A DNA stretch of 64,000 bases from contig JAJYTF010000008.1 in assembly GCA_021793155.1 (NCBI GenBank), forward strand, positions 1-64,000. Direction: 5' to 3'. Positions 54,001-63,249 of this stretch are shown in pieces. This stretch comes from Pseudomonadota bacterium. Its GTDB lineage: Bacteria > Pseudomonadota > Alphaproteobacteria > Rhodospirillales > Magnetospirillaceae. Under the pieces are notes generated by a model. That model saw only the letters and a program-made list of their open reading frames with translations, had not been told where the DNA came from and did no database searches. Within the stretch, counting starts at the first letter, position 1. Every line of letters begins with the position of its first letter. The position numbers and the translations under genes are program-made.

Positions 54001-54233
54001 ATGTAGATCATCCCCTGGGCGCCGTTGATCTGCTCTTCCAGCGGCGTGGTCACCGTATCGCCGACCGCTTGCGCGCTGGCCCCGACATAGCTCGCCTTGA
54101 CGATGGCCTGGGGCGGGGTGACGTCGGGGAACTGGGCGACCGGCAGGGTGAAATAGGCGATAACGCCGGCAAGCACCATGATGATAGCGATGGAAGAGGC
54201 GAAGATCGGCCGCTCGATGAAGAAGTCGATCAT
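51087..54233 (-). CDS. RND multidrug efflux permease (HAE1 family)
   Basis: A 1048-residue inner-membrane pump of the AcrB/MexB class, starting MIDFFIERPIFASSIAIIMVLAG. The proton-relay pair is in GLVVDDAIVVVENVQR (TM4), with two large periplasmic loops and 12 membrane helices. Full length for the family. It is first gene in the operon with the adaptor downstream. Confidence 0.92.
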   Translation of the reverse strand: MIDFFIERPIFASSIAIIMVLAGVIAYFTLPVAQFPDVTPPQAIVKASYVGASAQAVGDTVTTPLEEQINGAQGMIYMSSVSANDGTSTITITFDIGYPIDIGAVDVQNRASQATGQLPSIVNQTGITVQKQNPNFIMAVNLYSPDNSVDPVTLSNFAYLQLVDPLKRVAGVSDVTIFGERRYALRIWLDPNKLAALGITATDVRNAVSEQNLQVAAGKLGEAPAPPGTAFEYQINAQGQLVNADQFGNIILRSSPTSDATVHLRDVARTDLGAVQYTSSAAVNGHPAVLVAVFQLPTANALDLDRHIRAKMAELGARLPKGIVWGISYDTNMFVSASMTEVMKTLGIALLLVIAVVFLFLQTWRSTVIPSVAIPVSLIATLAVMKAVGFSLNTVSMLGMVLAIGLVVDDAIVVVENVQRQLESGLAPMAAAKAAMAEVTGPIIATSAVLGAVFVPIAFLPGITGRLYNQFALTIAISVGFSAFNSLSLSPALCAVLLRRRQAPRFILFKAFNRTFDYARHAYAQSVRRLIAARWPALILFGLALVVTYRLYAAVPSTFLPTEDRGYLYVIAQLPEGASLQRTEAVVEKTRRILRETPGIADILSISGLNFVTRATSSSAAAEFVILKPWAERGKTQSAANIIAAVQPKLARLTEARVLALNPPAIPGIGTFGGFDFEIEDLTGKGTGALEQATQAFMAEARKQPELDPRTLITSFNTTNPQYNFDLDRSKAKLLGLSLSDVFDTMQIELGSLYINNVTLFGRTFEVVAQAEPGGRADEASLSRLYVRNSAGGMVPLATLGHLSPVAGPETVPHYNLYEAAEVTGNAAPGYSSSQAIAAVQRAARALPSDFGYEWTGITYQELQAGSVATLVFGLALTFVFLFLAAQYESWSIPFSIILVVPLALFGALGLLWLRHMTADIYAHIGFVLLIGLAAKNAILIVEFAKRRREAGLGIVDASREAARLRLRPILMTAFAFILGALPLMLASGAGAASRQSIGTTVVGGMLAATFLSLGFVPIFYSVIERLRESILHRLGRTKRGGSAVSGD

Positions 54234-54411
54234 GGGGCTTTCAGCTGAAACGCATGGATCGCCGTAAGGTCGGCGCTTCGGCTACCGGGGGCAAAGGAGC
54301 ATGCGGTCGCCGGAGGCGGAACAGGAGGGGAGGCGGCTTGCATCTTTTCGGCCGCCCGCGCAGAAGCGCCGCAGCGCATCCGGCCGGCGCGCCGTAGCCC
54401 CCTCGGATCGG

Positions 54412-55104
54412 TTACAGGGTATAGCGCAAGCCGAAAAACAGGGATTTGGTATTGTAATCGTATCCGGTGACGTCGCTGCCAGGCGGGCCGCTGCTCCGGA
54501 ACCGATTTCCGTTGGCGCCCTTGATTCGGAAGTCGGCGGTAAGCGCCAGGCGCGGGGTCAGTGTGTAGGCGGTTCCAACGATGCCTTGCCATCCCAGTTG
54601 CGTGTTGGAGTCGTCATAGATGTAAGGCCCCAGGCCGCGGAAATTGTTTCCCCAGGACAGGCGGGTTATGCCAAGCCCGCCGCCGATGTAAGGAACGAAC
54701 CTGGTGCCGGTCGAGAAGTCGTAGAGAAGATTGGCCAACACCGAAGTGTCCCACTGGGTACCGTACCAGGGGTGGTTGTTGAACGAGGTCACGCCGTCTT
54801 GTCGGCCGCTTCCTTCCAGTTCGAGGCGAAGCCCGATGGGAAATGCGTCCCCGACCCCGACAAAGCCGCCGAAGCCGGCGTCCCAGTGCGAGGTCAGCCT
54901 GTTACCGTTGATGGTAAGGTTGGAATCACCAACCCAGTCCGGCCCGATGCCGACCGATACGTAAGGCCCCGTTTGGCTTCGCCCATTCGATGCGTTGCTG
55001 CGGCTCTTATGGGAGCCCGACGGCAAGGCGTGTTCGACGGATATCAACTGGTCGAAGCGCCATATTGCCTTCACCACGGGGACGCCCCAGATCAGGAAGG
55101 GCAT
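54412..55104 (-). CDS. Outer-membrane beta-barrel protein, N-terminus uncertain
   Basis: A roughly 180-residue barrel (from GPYVSVGIGPDWVGDS) with alternating strands, VPYIGGGLGITRLSW typical of OmpA/OmpW-like small barrels, and a C-terminal LFFGLRYTL with the terminal aromatic/hydrophobic signature. The first 45 residues contain no signal peptide, and none was found in other frames nearby, so either the start is elsewhere or the 5' end has been damaged. It diverges from the yceI-like gene by 23 bases. Confidence 0.65.
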   Translation of the reverse strand: MPFLIWGVPVVKAIWRFDQLISVEHALPSGSHKSRSNASNGRSQTGPYVSVGIGPDWVGDSNLTINGNRLTSHWDAGFGGFVGVGDAFPIGLRLELEGSGRQDGVTSFNNHPWYGTQWDTSVLANLLYDFSTGTRFVPYIGGGLGITRLSWGNNFRGLGPYIYDDSNTQLGWQGIVGTAYTLTPRLALTADFRIKGANGNRFRSSGPPGSDVTGYDYNTKSLFFGLRYTL

Positions 55105-55127
55105 TCATTTCCCGCCGGAGGGAAAGG

Positions 55128-55751
55128 ATGGGCAGTGTTTGTGGGCGGCTGCTTGCCGGTTTTTTTTGCCTGGCATTGTGGCTGGGGGGAGCATCCCATG
55201 CGGCTGTTCTCTACAAGATCGAGCCGGATTCCACGGTCATCGGATTTTCGGTCGACCTGCTCGGGCTGTTCGGAACCGGCGGGCGGTTCACCAGTTTCAA
55301 CGGCACGCTGGTTCTCGATCTCGACCATCCCGAGGCCAGCAAGGTGGACGTTGCGGTGAATACCCGGTCGCTGACTATGCCCTGGCCGACGGCCGAGGAC
55401 ACGGCCCAGTCGGCGGACTATTTCGACGTGGGGCAATATCCCGAGATGCGCTTCGTCAGCCAGCGCGTCATTCCCGTCGATGCCACCCACGCGCGGCTGG
55501 AGGGGCTGTTGACGATCCGCGGAATTACCCTGCCGCAGACCTTTGTCGCCGTGCTGGAGCGGCGCCGCTTCGACCGCGACCTAAAAGCCGAAGTTGCCGA
55601 TTTCGTCGTGCGTGGCCAGGTCGATCGGCGCGAATTCGGCATGGTAACCGATTCGTCATTCGTATCGGACCAGGTGGCGATCCGCATCAGGGCCCATATC
55701 CGACTCGCCGGCAAGGCGTCGCCGATCGCGGGCTCGGCGGCGCGGGGGTGA
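55128..55751 (+). CDS. YceI-family periplasmic protein
   Basis: A 207-residue protein with a signal peptide (MGSVCGRLLAGFFCLALWLG) and a YceI lipocalin-like barrel (YKIEPDSTVIGFSVDLLG, FNGTLVLDLDHPEASKVDVAV, SADYFDVGQYPEMRFVSQRV, GLLTIRGITLP). It binds polyisoprenoid-like lipids. GGAGGGAAAGG precedes the ATG. It is followed after 3 bases by a cytochrome b561, its usual partner. Confidence 0.88.
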   Translation: MGSVCGRLLAGFFCLALWLGGASHAAVLYKIEPDSTVIGFSVDLLGLFGTGGRFTSFNGTLVLDLDHPEASKVDVAVNTRSLTMPWPTAEDTAQSADYFDVGQYPEMRFVSQRVIPVDATHARLEGLLTIRGITLPQTFVAVLERRRFDRDLKAEVADFVVRGQVDRREFGMVTDSSFVSDQVAIRIRAHIRLAGKASPIAGSAARG

Positions 55752-55754
55752 GAA

Positions 55755-56300
55755 ATGCCGGCTGGCTGGAGCCGCGGCCAGCGATGGCTGCATTGGGCGA
55801 CAGCGTCGCTCGTGGCCGGCAATCTGGCCCTCGGATGGAAGATGACCCATATTCCCTTGAGTGGCCATCTGCTTCTGGTCTTTCTGCTTTACCAGGGGCA
55901 CAAGTCAGTGGGGCTGATCGTCCTGCTGATCACCATGCTGCGGTTGGCTTTGCGGCTGAGGCGAGGACGGCCTCCCTGGCCGGATGACCTGCCGGGCTGG
56001 CAACGGCAGACCGCCTCTGCGGTGCACGGCCTGCTCTATGTCTTGCTGCTCCTCACGCCGGCACTTGGCTACTTCGTTGCCGCTACCTCGCCGAACCGGA
56101 TCCCGACGCTGTTCCTGGGGGTAATCAACATCCCGTCGATAGTCGGGGCATCGCCAGCGGCATTCGCCGTTCTCAAGATCCTGCATGCCACTGCCGCTTT
56201 CGCGCTGCTCGCCTTGGCCCTGGGCCACGCGGGAGCGGCGCTGCATAACCATCGCCGCGGTCTGCCGACCCTGCTGCTGATGCTCCGGGGGCGTCCTTAG
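55755..56300 (+). CDS. Cytochrome b561 (YceJ-like)
   Basis: A 181-residue four-helix membrane cytochrome with haem-ligand histidines in RWLHWATA, YQGHKSVGL, AVHGLLYVLLL and LKILHATAAFALL. It carries electrons between quinones and periplasmic partners. It forms a pair with the preceding YceI gene. Confidence 0.88.
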   Translation: MPAGWSRGQRWLHWATASLVAGNLALGWKMTHIPLSGHLLLVFLLYQGHKSVGLIVLLITMLRLALRLRRGRPPWPDDLPGWQRQTASAVHGLLYVLLLLTPALGYFVAATSPNRIPTLFLGVINIPSIVGASPAAFAVLKILHATAAFALLALALGHAGAALHNHRRGLPTLLLMLRGRP

Positions 56301-56398
56301 CCTTCGTTTGGCCCGGGCCGGTGTCGGCATCGGCCAGCAGGCCGAACTTTCCGGGGCCGGCCGGTGTTATCGCTTCGGATGTCTTTCCGGAGGCGGCA

Positions 56399-57106
56399 AT
56401 GCTTTGGAATGGCCTGCAGCTGCGCGGCTACTCGCTGCGGGCGACGGACGGCGCATTGGGCGAGGTGAAGGATTTCCTTTTCGATGACCGGAACTGGGCG
56501 GTGCGCTATGCCGTCGTCGATACGGGCCGGTGGTTGCCGGGACGGAAGGTGCTGATCGCGCCACATTCGTTTGGCCGGCCGGATGGCAACCGGCGGGAGA
56601 TTCCAGCGTCTCTGTCCAGCCAGATGGTCAGGGACAGCCCGCCGATCGAAAGTGACCAGCCGGTCAGCCGGCAAATGGAAGAGAAGTTGCGCCGGTGGTA
56701 TGGCTGGGCGCCGTTTTTCGGTGGTCACAATTACGGTTTCCCGGCCGGATACCCGCCGGGCGTCGTTCCTTGGGCCGACGACTTGCCGCCGGAACAGGCC
56801 GCGGAGCAATCGCCCCATTTGCGGAGCATGGAGGCGCTGAAGCATTACACGGTCATCGCACGCGATGGGGAGGCCGGCTTCATCATGGAATTCCTGATCG
56901 AAGACGAAGGTTGGGTCGTGCCCTATGTCGCCGTGGACAACGGTGGATGGATTACCGGCAAGACGAGGATAATTCCCGTAGGCTGGGTCTCGGACGTTCG
57001 ATGGGCCGACAAGGAGCTGTCCGTTACCGTCGGCATCCGCCAGATCACCGGCAGCCCCGAATACGACTCCGCCAAGCGGACCCGCGAAGACTATGAAAGG
57101 GGTTGA
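56399..57106 (+). CDS. PRC-barrel domain protein (two repeats)
   Basis: A 235-residue protein with two PRC-barrel units: GYSLRATDGALGEVKDFLFDDRNWAVRYAVVDTG (about 9-42) and YTVIARDGEAGFIMEFLIEDEGWVVPYVAVD (about 150-180). Such proteins occur as envelope- or photosynthesis-related adaptors; no specific role can be given. CCGGAGGCGGCA before the ATG at 56399 supports this start over a longer frame. Confidence 0.78.
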   Translation: MLWNGLQLRGYSLRATDGALGEVKDFLFDDRNWAVRYAVVDTGRWLPGRKVLIAPHSFGRPDGNRREIPASLSSQMVRDSPPIESDQPVSRQMEEKLRRWYGWAPFFGGHNYGFPAGYPPGVVPWADDLPPEQAAEQSPHLRSMEALKHYTVIARDGEAGFIMEFLIEDEGWVVPYVAVDNGGWITGKTRIIPVGWVSDVRWADKELSVTVGIRQITGSPEYDSAKRTREDYERG

Positions 57107-57196
57107 CCCCAATCCGGACTGCCAATCCTAGCCGACCGGGACTGTTGACGCCGCCTCTGCTCCTCCCATCTCCAACGGCTATGCGGAGGGCGGCTG

Positions 57197-59008
57197 GTGC
57201 GGCTATGGCAGCGACATGCGTGCGGCAGGCGACGGAGAGCCTTTGCGGCAGGATGCGCAACCATCTCCCTGGTTTTCATGTTCGCCGGCCTGCCCGCCCA
57301 GGCCGCCGTGCCCTACAAGACGGACATAGTCGGAACCGAAGACAAGACGCTCGTCTCGGAAATCAAGGCGGTCGCCAGGCTGGTCACGCTCCAGGACAAG
57401 CCGCCGGAGACCGACGACGGTCTACGCCGCCGCGCCGAAGAGGACATGCCGCGCCTGAAGGAGGTCTTGCATTCGCAGGGCTATTGGCAAGGCGCCGTCA
57501 ACTTCGATCTGGACACCGCCGCCGCGCCGGCCCGGGTCATCCTCAGGATTGATACGGGGCCGCTTTACCAACTGCGGACAGTCTCGCTGGTGACGGCGGA
57601 CGGCAGCCCGGCGCCGGATATCGCCTCGCTCGATCCGGCCGTCTTCGGGCTGAAACTGGGGGGGGACGCCAAATCGGCCCTGGTCCTCGACGCGGAAAAG
57701 AAGATTGCCGACGAGTACGCAAGGCGTGGGCGGCCGTTCGCCAAAGTCAGCGGCCGCAAGGTAGTAGTGGATGTGGCGACCAAGAGCATGTCGGTCATCT
57801 ATACGGTGGATGCCGGCCCCGTGGTCCAGTTCGGGCCGGTGGCAATCGATGGGCTGACCCGGCTCGGCAGCGACTACGTAGAACGGCGCATCGCCTGGCA
57901 GCAGGGACAAAAGTACGACCGCAACCAAGTTGACCAGACGCGCAAATTGCTGATCGACAGCGGGCTCTTCTCGTCGGTCCGCATCACGCACGCCAACAGC
58001 CCGGACCAGGAAGGGCAAGTGCCGATGCGCATCAGCCTGGTCGAGCGGCCTCCACGGTCACTCGGCGGCGGGGTGGCCTACAGCACCAGCGTGGGCTTCG
58101 GCGCCATGGCCTTCTGGGAGGACCGCAACCTGTTCGGTGGGGCGGAGAAGCTGCATCTGGACGTGGTCACCGCCCAGGAGGAGCGGGATATTCACGCGAA
58201 TTTTCGCAAACCCGACTTTTGGGGCAAGGACCAGGATCTGACCACGCTGGCCGAGATCGTCGACGAGAACCCCATCGCTTATCTGGCCCACCGCGCCCTC
58301 GTCTATCCGGGCCTGGAGCGGCGGTTCGGCGGCATCTACACGGTGGGTGCCGGCGTGCAGTTGCAGGAGACGCGAGTAAGCGACGCTGCCAGCGGCATTA
58401 CCCAGACCTACACTCTTGCCGGGCTGCCGCTGTTCATCCGGCGGGACACTCGCGGCAATGTCCTGGACCCGCAAGGGGGGTCGCGGGAATCGCTGACGCT
58501 GATGCCGAGCACCATGCTGACCGGCAACGGCCTCAGCTTCCTTGTCGCCCGCTTCAACGGAGAGGTGTATCGCCGCTTGGCGGAAGACTATCTGCTTGGC
58601 GGCTTTCTCGGCGTCGGCACCATATTCGGCGCGACGCGTGACCAACTGCCCGCCGACCAGCGGCTTTACGCCGGCGGCGGCGGGTCGCTGCGGGGCTACG
58701 CCTATCAGATGGCCGGCCCGCTGGCGCCTAACAACCGGCCGCTGGGCGGCCGCTCCCTGGTGCAGATCGGGACAGAGCTTACGATCAAGCTTACCGACAA
58801 GATCGGCCTCGTACCCTTCGTCGAAGCCGGCAACGTCTACGACTCCTCGATGCCGAATCCGACCAGAGGCCTTCTTTACGATACCGGCCTCGGCCTCAAA
58901 TACGACACGCCGGTGGGGCCGGTGCAACTGGATGTGGCCACGCCGCTGGTGCGCCGGAGAGCCGATGGGCCGGTGCAGGTTTACATCAGCATCGGCCAGG
59001 CATTCTGA
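57197..59008 (+). CDS. tamA: Outer-membrane translocation factor TamA
   Basis: A 603-residue Omp85-family protein with a signal peptide (to about residue 36), POTRA domains (about 40-270; DAGPVVQFGPVAIDGLTRLGSDYVERRIAW) and a 16-strand barrel (about 280-603) with the conserved loop GGGGSLRGYAYQ and C-terminal aromatic Phe. GTG start with GGAGGG upstream. It works with TamB to insert outer-membrane proteins or move lipids. It is convergent with tamB, with only 6 bases between stops, rather than in an operon. Confidence 0.88.
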   Translation: MRLWQRHACGRRRRAFAAGCATISLVFMFAGLPAQAAVPYKTDIVGTEDKTLVSEIKAVARLVTLQDKPPETDDGLRRRAEEDMPRLKEVLHSQGYWQGAVNFDLDTAAAPARVILRIDTGPLYQLRTVSLVTADGSPAPDIASLDPAVFGLKLGGDAKSALVLDAEKKIADEYARRGRPFAKVSGRKVVVDVATKSMSVIYTVDAGPVVQFGPVAIDGLTRLGSDYVERRIAWQQGQKYDRNQVDQTRKLLIDSGLFSSVRITHANSPDQEGQVPMRISLVERPPRSLGGGVAYSTSVGFGAMAFWEDRNLFGGAEKLHLDVVTAQEERDIHANFRKPDFWGKDQDLTTLAEIVDENPIAYLAHRALVYPGLERRFGGIYTVGAGVQLQETRVSDAASGITQTYTLAGLPLFIRRDTRGNVLDPQGGSRESLTLMPSTMLTGNGLSFLVARFNGEVYRRLAEDYLLGGFLGVGTIFGATRDQLPADQRLYAGGGGSLRGYAYQMAGPLAPNNRPLGGRSLVQIGTELTIKLTDKIGLVPFVEAGNVYDSSMPNPTRGLLYDTGLGLKYDTPVGPVQLDVATPLVRRRADGPVQVYISIGQAF

Positions 59009-59014
59009 GTCCAA

Positions 59015-62000
59015 TCAATAGTCCAGCTTCCAGCTGACGCCGACACCCGTGCCTTGCTGGGTGCTTTCGGTGCCGTCGACCGTGATGTGACGGGTCACCT
59101 CCACCTGCACATTCACCTGGCTGTCGCCCGAGATGCCTTGGCCGACGCCGACGAAGACCCCTGGTATTACATATTTGCCGGCGCTAACCATGGTGCTGCC
59201 GAGGGCGCTCGCCGCGCCTGCGCTGGATGCCGAGGCCGTGCCAGGGCCGGCGGCGGTCTGCGCAGTTTGGGGCATTTCGGGCAGCCCCTGCTGCGACGAG
59301 CCGATGTTGAGCCGGTCCAGGCCGAATTTCATGCGGATGCGGTCGATCACGCCGGGACCGCCGCTGGCCAGGTCGGCGGCGGCTTGCGCGATCTGCAGTC
59401 CTTCCAGCGGCGTAAGCTGGGTTACGTCGGCGCCGAATAGCAACTGCGACAGGATCTGGTCCTGCGGCATCGGCGGTTGCGAGGTCAGCTTGATCTTCGG
59501 ATGTTCGGCCGGGCCGGTCACCTCGACCTGGGCCGAGATCTGCGCAGAACTGGACTGGGCCAGGATATCGACCAGCGGCTCGATCTTGCTGCCGCCGACC
59601 AGGGTGATCGTGCCGCGGGTCAACTCCAAGGTCTTTCCCAGGAAGTTCATGGTACCGGTGACCAGCTGAAGCGAGCCGCGGATGTCGGGACTCTTGCTCG
59701 TCCCTGCGACGGTGATGCGGCCTTGCCACTGGCTGTCCAGCCCTCGGCCCCGCACGAAGAACGGTCCGGGGATATTGACCTGGACATCGAGGGCGGCCAC
59801 CAGTGCAGGCTGCTGCGAGGGCGGCGGCGGCTTGCTGAGCACTTCACCGGTTTTGCTGTCGATTACCGTCACGGCAAGGGTGCGGACGCTGGGCGGCAGG
59901 CGCTCGGCCAGGTAAAGCTGGGCGTCGTCGAGATTCAGGCGGGCAACGACGTCGGGCTGGAAGACGGCTCCCGTCACCCGAATCTGTCCGCTGCCGTGGG
60001 CAACCGCGTCGTCGGTATGGACGAAGCGGAACCGGTTCAGCGTCAGGGTGGCGTCCAATGCCGGGCCCGCAGGCGCTGCGGCGAGGAACGCTCCCTCGAT
60101 GCCCAGCTTGCCGCCATGGCCGTCATCGGCGGTGAAGCGGCTGAGGGTGATTCGGTCGCGATTCCCCTGCAGGTCGACGGTGATGGCATCGAGGACGGTA
60201 CCGTAGGTCAGGTTCTCGTAACGGCCATGGTCCAGCGTCACATGGCCCGAAGCGGCGGGTGTGGCGGCGGTGCCGGCGACTACGAGGTCGAGGTGGTAAT
60301 GGCCGGAAATGCGGTCTGCGCCGATTGGAAGCAGGTCAACCCAGTCCTCGAGCCGGCCGTCACCTCGGATGCGGAGCGAGATTTGCTCCTGGCGCGGTAT
60401 CGATGCGCCGAAGGGGTGCGGAGAAAAGCGGATCGGCAGAGTGCCCGTCAGGTCGATCGCCTCGCCCTTGGGCCCCGCCACCCGGCCGGTGATGTCGACC
60501 CGGCCGGGCCGCAGGCGCATCGCGACGGCCAGTTCGGTGGCGGGCAAGGGCGCATGACCGGCCGCCGGCAGGCGCAAGCCGTGGCCTGAGAGGGACAGGA
60601 TCCCGGCCGGTCCCTCCACAGGGCCGTGCAGTTCGGCGGTGGCGTCCAGCGTTCCGCCGATCCCTTTCCCGCCGGCGAACGCCTCGCCCATCGCCAAAGG
60701 AAAATTCCGCACCTCGAGCCTGGCCGTAACGGTTCGTGCGGTGAGCGACCCGGAGCCGCTGACCAGGCCCGAGCCGACGGTGATCTGCAGGTTGGCAAGG
60801 GAGAAAACCTGGCCGGATCTTGCGATGCGCAGAGGCTGTTCGAGGTGCAGTGGCTCGTGACCGAGGCTGCCGTCCAGGCTGGCGATACGGAGCCTCACGG
60901 CGTTGTCGGCAATCTTGACCTCCCCGGCGGCGGCCAGAGCCACCGGCGCCTTCAGCTGGCCCTGCAGGCTGGTGGCGAAGGCGAAATCACCCGCGCGGCG
61001 GGAGTGCGCGGAGGCGTCAAGCCGTTGGATCGAGGCTGTGCCGACTCTGGCTTGACGGATGGCGATGTCGCCGTGCCCGGCGGCCGCGCCCAGAAGATCG
61101 ACCATCCGGGCATTGGCGGCGATGCTCTCCGCGGTCACCTGCTGGCCGCCGACGGGAAGGCTCAGTTGGCGTGCTGAGAGATCGACCGTCAGCTGCTGGC
61201 CTTTCCGGGCGGCCAGGTTGGCATTGAGCTCGAGGCGGCCGGTGAGTGGTGCGCCAAGCAGGCCGGAGAAGGCCGAAAGATTTGGGCTGTGTGCCTTGAC
61301 CCAGCCGCTGGTCAGATGGGTGTCCAGCGCCGTCCGCAGGACTGCATCCACAGTGGTGCCGCCGGCAGCGAGGTGAAGGCGGGGGATGGCGAGGCCCTTG
61401 CCGTCGGCATTGATGTCGGCCTGGGCCGTCAAGTTGCCTGCCAGAGACCCCGATCGGAATTCCGCCTCGGTCCTGACCGAATATTCCGGATCCGCCGCCG
61501 CGCGGATGTGGGCGCGGAATTGGTCCAGCTTCGCGGCGCCGGCTTTCAGCCCTTCCGCCGACAGCTCGGCGTCGAGTTGCGGCCGCTGCATGCCGCCCTC
61601 GACCGTTCCGTCCATCCGGGCGCGGCCGCTGAGCGGCTGGCCGATGATGGCGCCCAGCGGCGACAGGTCGGCGGCGGCAAGATGGATGACGGCGGACAGG
61701 GTCTGCGTGTTGCGGTCCGCGGTTCCCGCCGCAGTGAGAGTCAGGTCCGGAGCCACCACCGCCAGACTGTCGATGCGAACCCGGCGAGCATTGACCGTCG
61801 ATGATCCCGAGGCACGCCAGTCAAGTGTCCGGTAGGCGGCCGGCAGGCCTTCGGCACGAAGGCCATCGGCCCGGCCGTCGGCTGAGAAGGTGACGGGGGT
61901 CTGGGGGTTGGTGAGGTCTCCTTCCGACTTGGCCGCGACGCGGAAGCTCACGTTTTCGGCGGCGCGGCCGGCCAGCCGCAGGTTGTGGCCGTCGAATTCG

Positions 62001-63118
62001 GCGGTAACGGACGATGCGGCCCGGATACCTGCGGCCGTAACCGCGATCGTGCAGGAGCCGGCCAGTGGCTGGCCGAGAAGATCGGACAAGCGGCTCAGAT
62101 CCGACAGAGACAGATTCAGGCGTGCCTCCATCGGCCCGTCGGAGCCGGTGCCGAGTCTTGCCGAGCCGGTGAGATCAGCCGCCGCCAGGCTCAGCGTGAT
62201 TTCCGTCGAGCGGATGTTGCCATTCGGCTGCCATCCGCCCGCCAGATGGAGGCGGGCGTCGTTTCCTACCACCGGGCGGATGGTGGGGGGCAGCAAGGCA
62301 CCGGCCGCCACCAGGCCATCGATGCTGGCCCGATATCCCCCGGCGTTGGAAAGAGTGATGGTTGTGCCCAGCCGTGCCGCGGCGCCAGCCTCGGCATCCA
62401 GGCGGCCGCGCCAGTCGGACAGCGGTCCGTCTCCAACCAGCCGCAGGGAGAAGGGAAGATGGTCAGCCCGCGACAGGAGGTGGTCGAGCAGCGTGCCGGT
62501 TGGTTCCTCGGCGTCGACGGCAAGGCCCAGGCGGACCGGCAGGCCGGACAAGGAAATGGCGGCGTCGATCCGCCCCGGCTGGCCGTCGATCCGGCTGAAG
62601 GCCAGGTGGACGCTGCGGCGGCCGTTCTCGATTGTCGCGTCACCCGCCAGGGCCAGCGCTATCGGTCTGCCGAGGACTGGTGCGGCCAGTTGAATGGAAG
62701 GAAGGTCGAGGTGCCGAAGATCGATGGGAATCGGAATTCGGGTCGGTTCCTGCCCGGCTGTCCGCTGCGACGAGGGCTGCGGTCGGCGGTCCACGGTGAT
62801 CCTGGCGGCGCCCAGCTCGGCGATGGTCAGGCGGCCGTGCAGCAAGTCGCCAAGTCTGAGCGTGCACACGGCTCTGTCGATCCTGGCCCATATGCCGTCC
62901 GCATCGCGTAATTCGATCCATGCGATGGACATGTCCCATGGGATGCTTCCGTTCAGGCCGCTGATCCGTGCTTCGCCGGACAGGCGTTGATTGATCAGCG
63001 CCGCCAACCACTCCTGTCCCTGCTCGGTTTGCAGACCGGCGAAAAGCAAGGCAATGCCCCCCACCACGGATGCGGGGATCCAGGCGATGATTTTCAAGCT
63101 CAATCGGAGCCAGCGCAT
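59015..63118 (-). CDS. tamB: Translocation and assembly module protein TamB
   Basis: A 1367-residue AsmA-like bridge protein with an N-terminal anchor helix (IIAWIPASVVGGIALLFAGL), a long repetitive beta-rich groove and the C-terminal DUF490 domain (GTMNFLGKTLELTRGTITLVGG, PPMPQDQILSQLLFGAD). It spans the periplasm between inner membrane and TamA. It ends face to face with tamA. Confidence 0.9.
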   Translation of the reverse strand: MRWLRLSLKIIAWIPASVVGGIALLFAGLQTEQGQEWLAALINQRLSGEARISGLNGSIPWDMSIAWIELRDADGIWARIDRAVCTLRLGDLLHGRLTIAELGAARITVDRRPQPSSQRTAGQEPTRIPIPIDLRHLDLPSIQLAAPVLGRPIALALAGDATIENGRRSVHLAFSRIDGQPGRIDAAISLSGLPVRLGLAVDAEEPTGTLLDHLLSRADHLPFSLRLVGDGPLSDWRGRLDAEAGAAARLGTTITLSNAGGYRASIDGLVAAGALLPPTIRPVVGNDARLHLAGGWQPNGNIRSTEITLSLAAADLTGSARLGTGSDGPMEARLNLSLSDLSRLSDLLGQPLAGSCTIAVTAAGIRAASSVTAEFDGHNLRLAGRAAENVSFRVAAKSEGDLTNPQTPVTFSADGRADGLRAEGLPAAYRTLDWRASGSSTVNARRVRIDSLAVVAPDLTLTAAGTADRNTQTLSAVIHLAAADLSPLGAIIGQPLSGRARMDGTVEGGMQRPQLDAELSAEGLKAGAAKLDQFRAHIRAAADPEYSVRTEAEFRSGSLAGNLTAQADINADGKGLAIPRLHLAAGGTTVDAVLRTALDTHLTSGWVKAHSPNLSAFSGLLGAPLTGRLELNANLAARKGQQLTVDLSARQLSLPVGGQQVTAESIAANARMVDLLGAAAGHGDIAIRQARVGTASIQRLDASAHSRRAGDFAFATSLQGQLKAPVALAAAGEVKIADNAVRLRIASLDGSLGHEPLHLEQPLRIARSGQVFSLANLQITVGSGLVSGSGSLTARTVTARLEVRNFPLAMGEAFAGGKGIGGTLDATAELHGPVEGPAGILSLSGHGLRLPAAGHAPLPATELAVAMRLRPGRVDITGRVAGPKGEAIDLTGTLPIRFSPHPFGASIPRQEQISLRIRGDGRLEDWVDLLPIGADRISGHYHLDLVVAGTAATPAASGHVTLDHGRYENLTYGTVLDAITVDLQGNRDRITLSRFTADDGHGGKLGIEGAFLAAAPAGPALDATLTLNRFRFVHTDDAVAHGSGQIRVTGAVFQPDVVARLNLDDAQLYLAERLPPSVRTLAVTVIDSKTGEVLSKPPPPSQQPALVAALDVQVNIPGPFFVRGRGLDSQWQGRITVAGTSKSPDIRGSLQLVTGTMNFLGKTLELTRGTITLVGGSKIEPLVDILAQSSSAQISAQVEVTGPAEHPKIKLTSQPPMPQDQILSQLLFGADVTQLTPLEGLQIAQAAADLASGGPGVIDRIRMKFGLDRLNIGSSQQGLPEMPQTAQTAAGPGTASASSAGAASALGSTMVSAGKYVIPGVFVGVGQGISGDSQVNVQVEVTRHITVDGTESTQQGTGVGVSWKLDY

Positions 63119-63249
63119 AAACGAACAACGGTGGCGGCCGGAAGGGAGTTCTCGCCGGAGACGCCGCGGCGTTGCTCTTTCCGGAGCGGCGTCTTTACGC
63201 TAGAGTCGACACCCGATGGGAGTGTGAATCGATTTCCCGGGGCAAAAGC

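Noticed and set aside
51573-54248. An 891-codon frame antisense to the RND permease.
   Set aside because: The translation is charged and low-complexity with no domain; the minus strand encodes a full AcrB-type pump.
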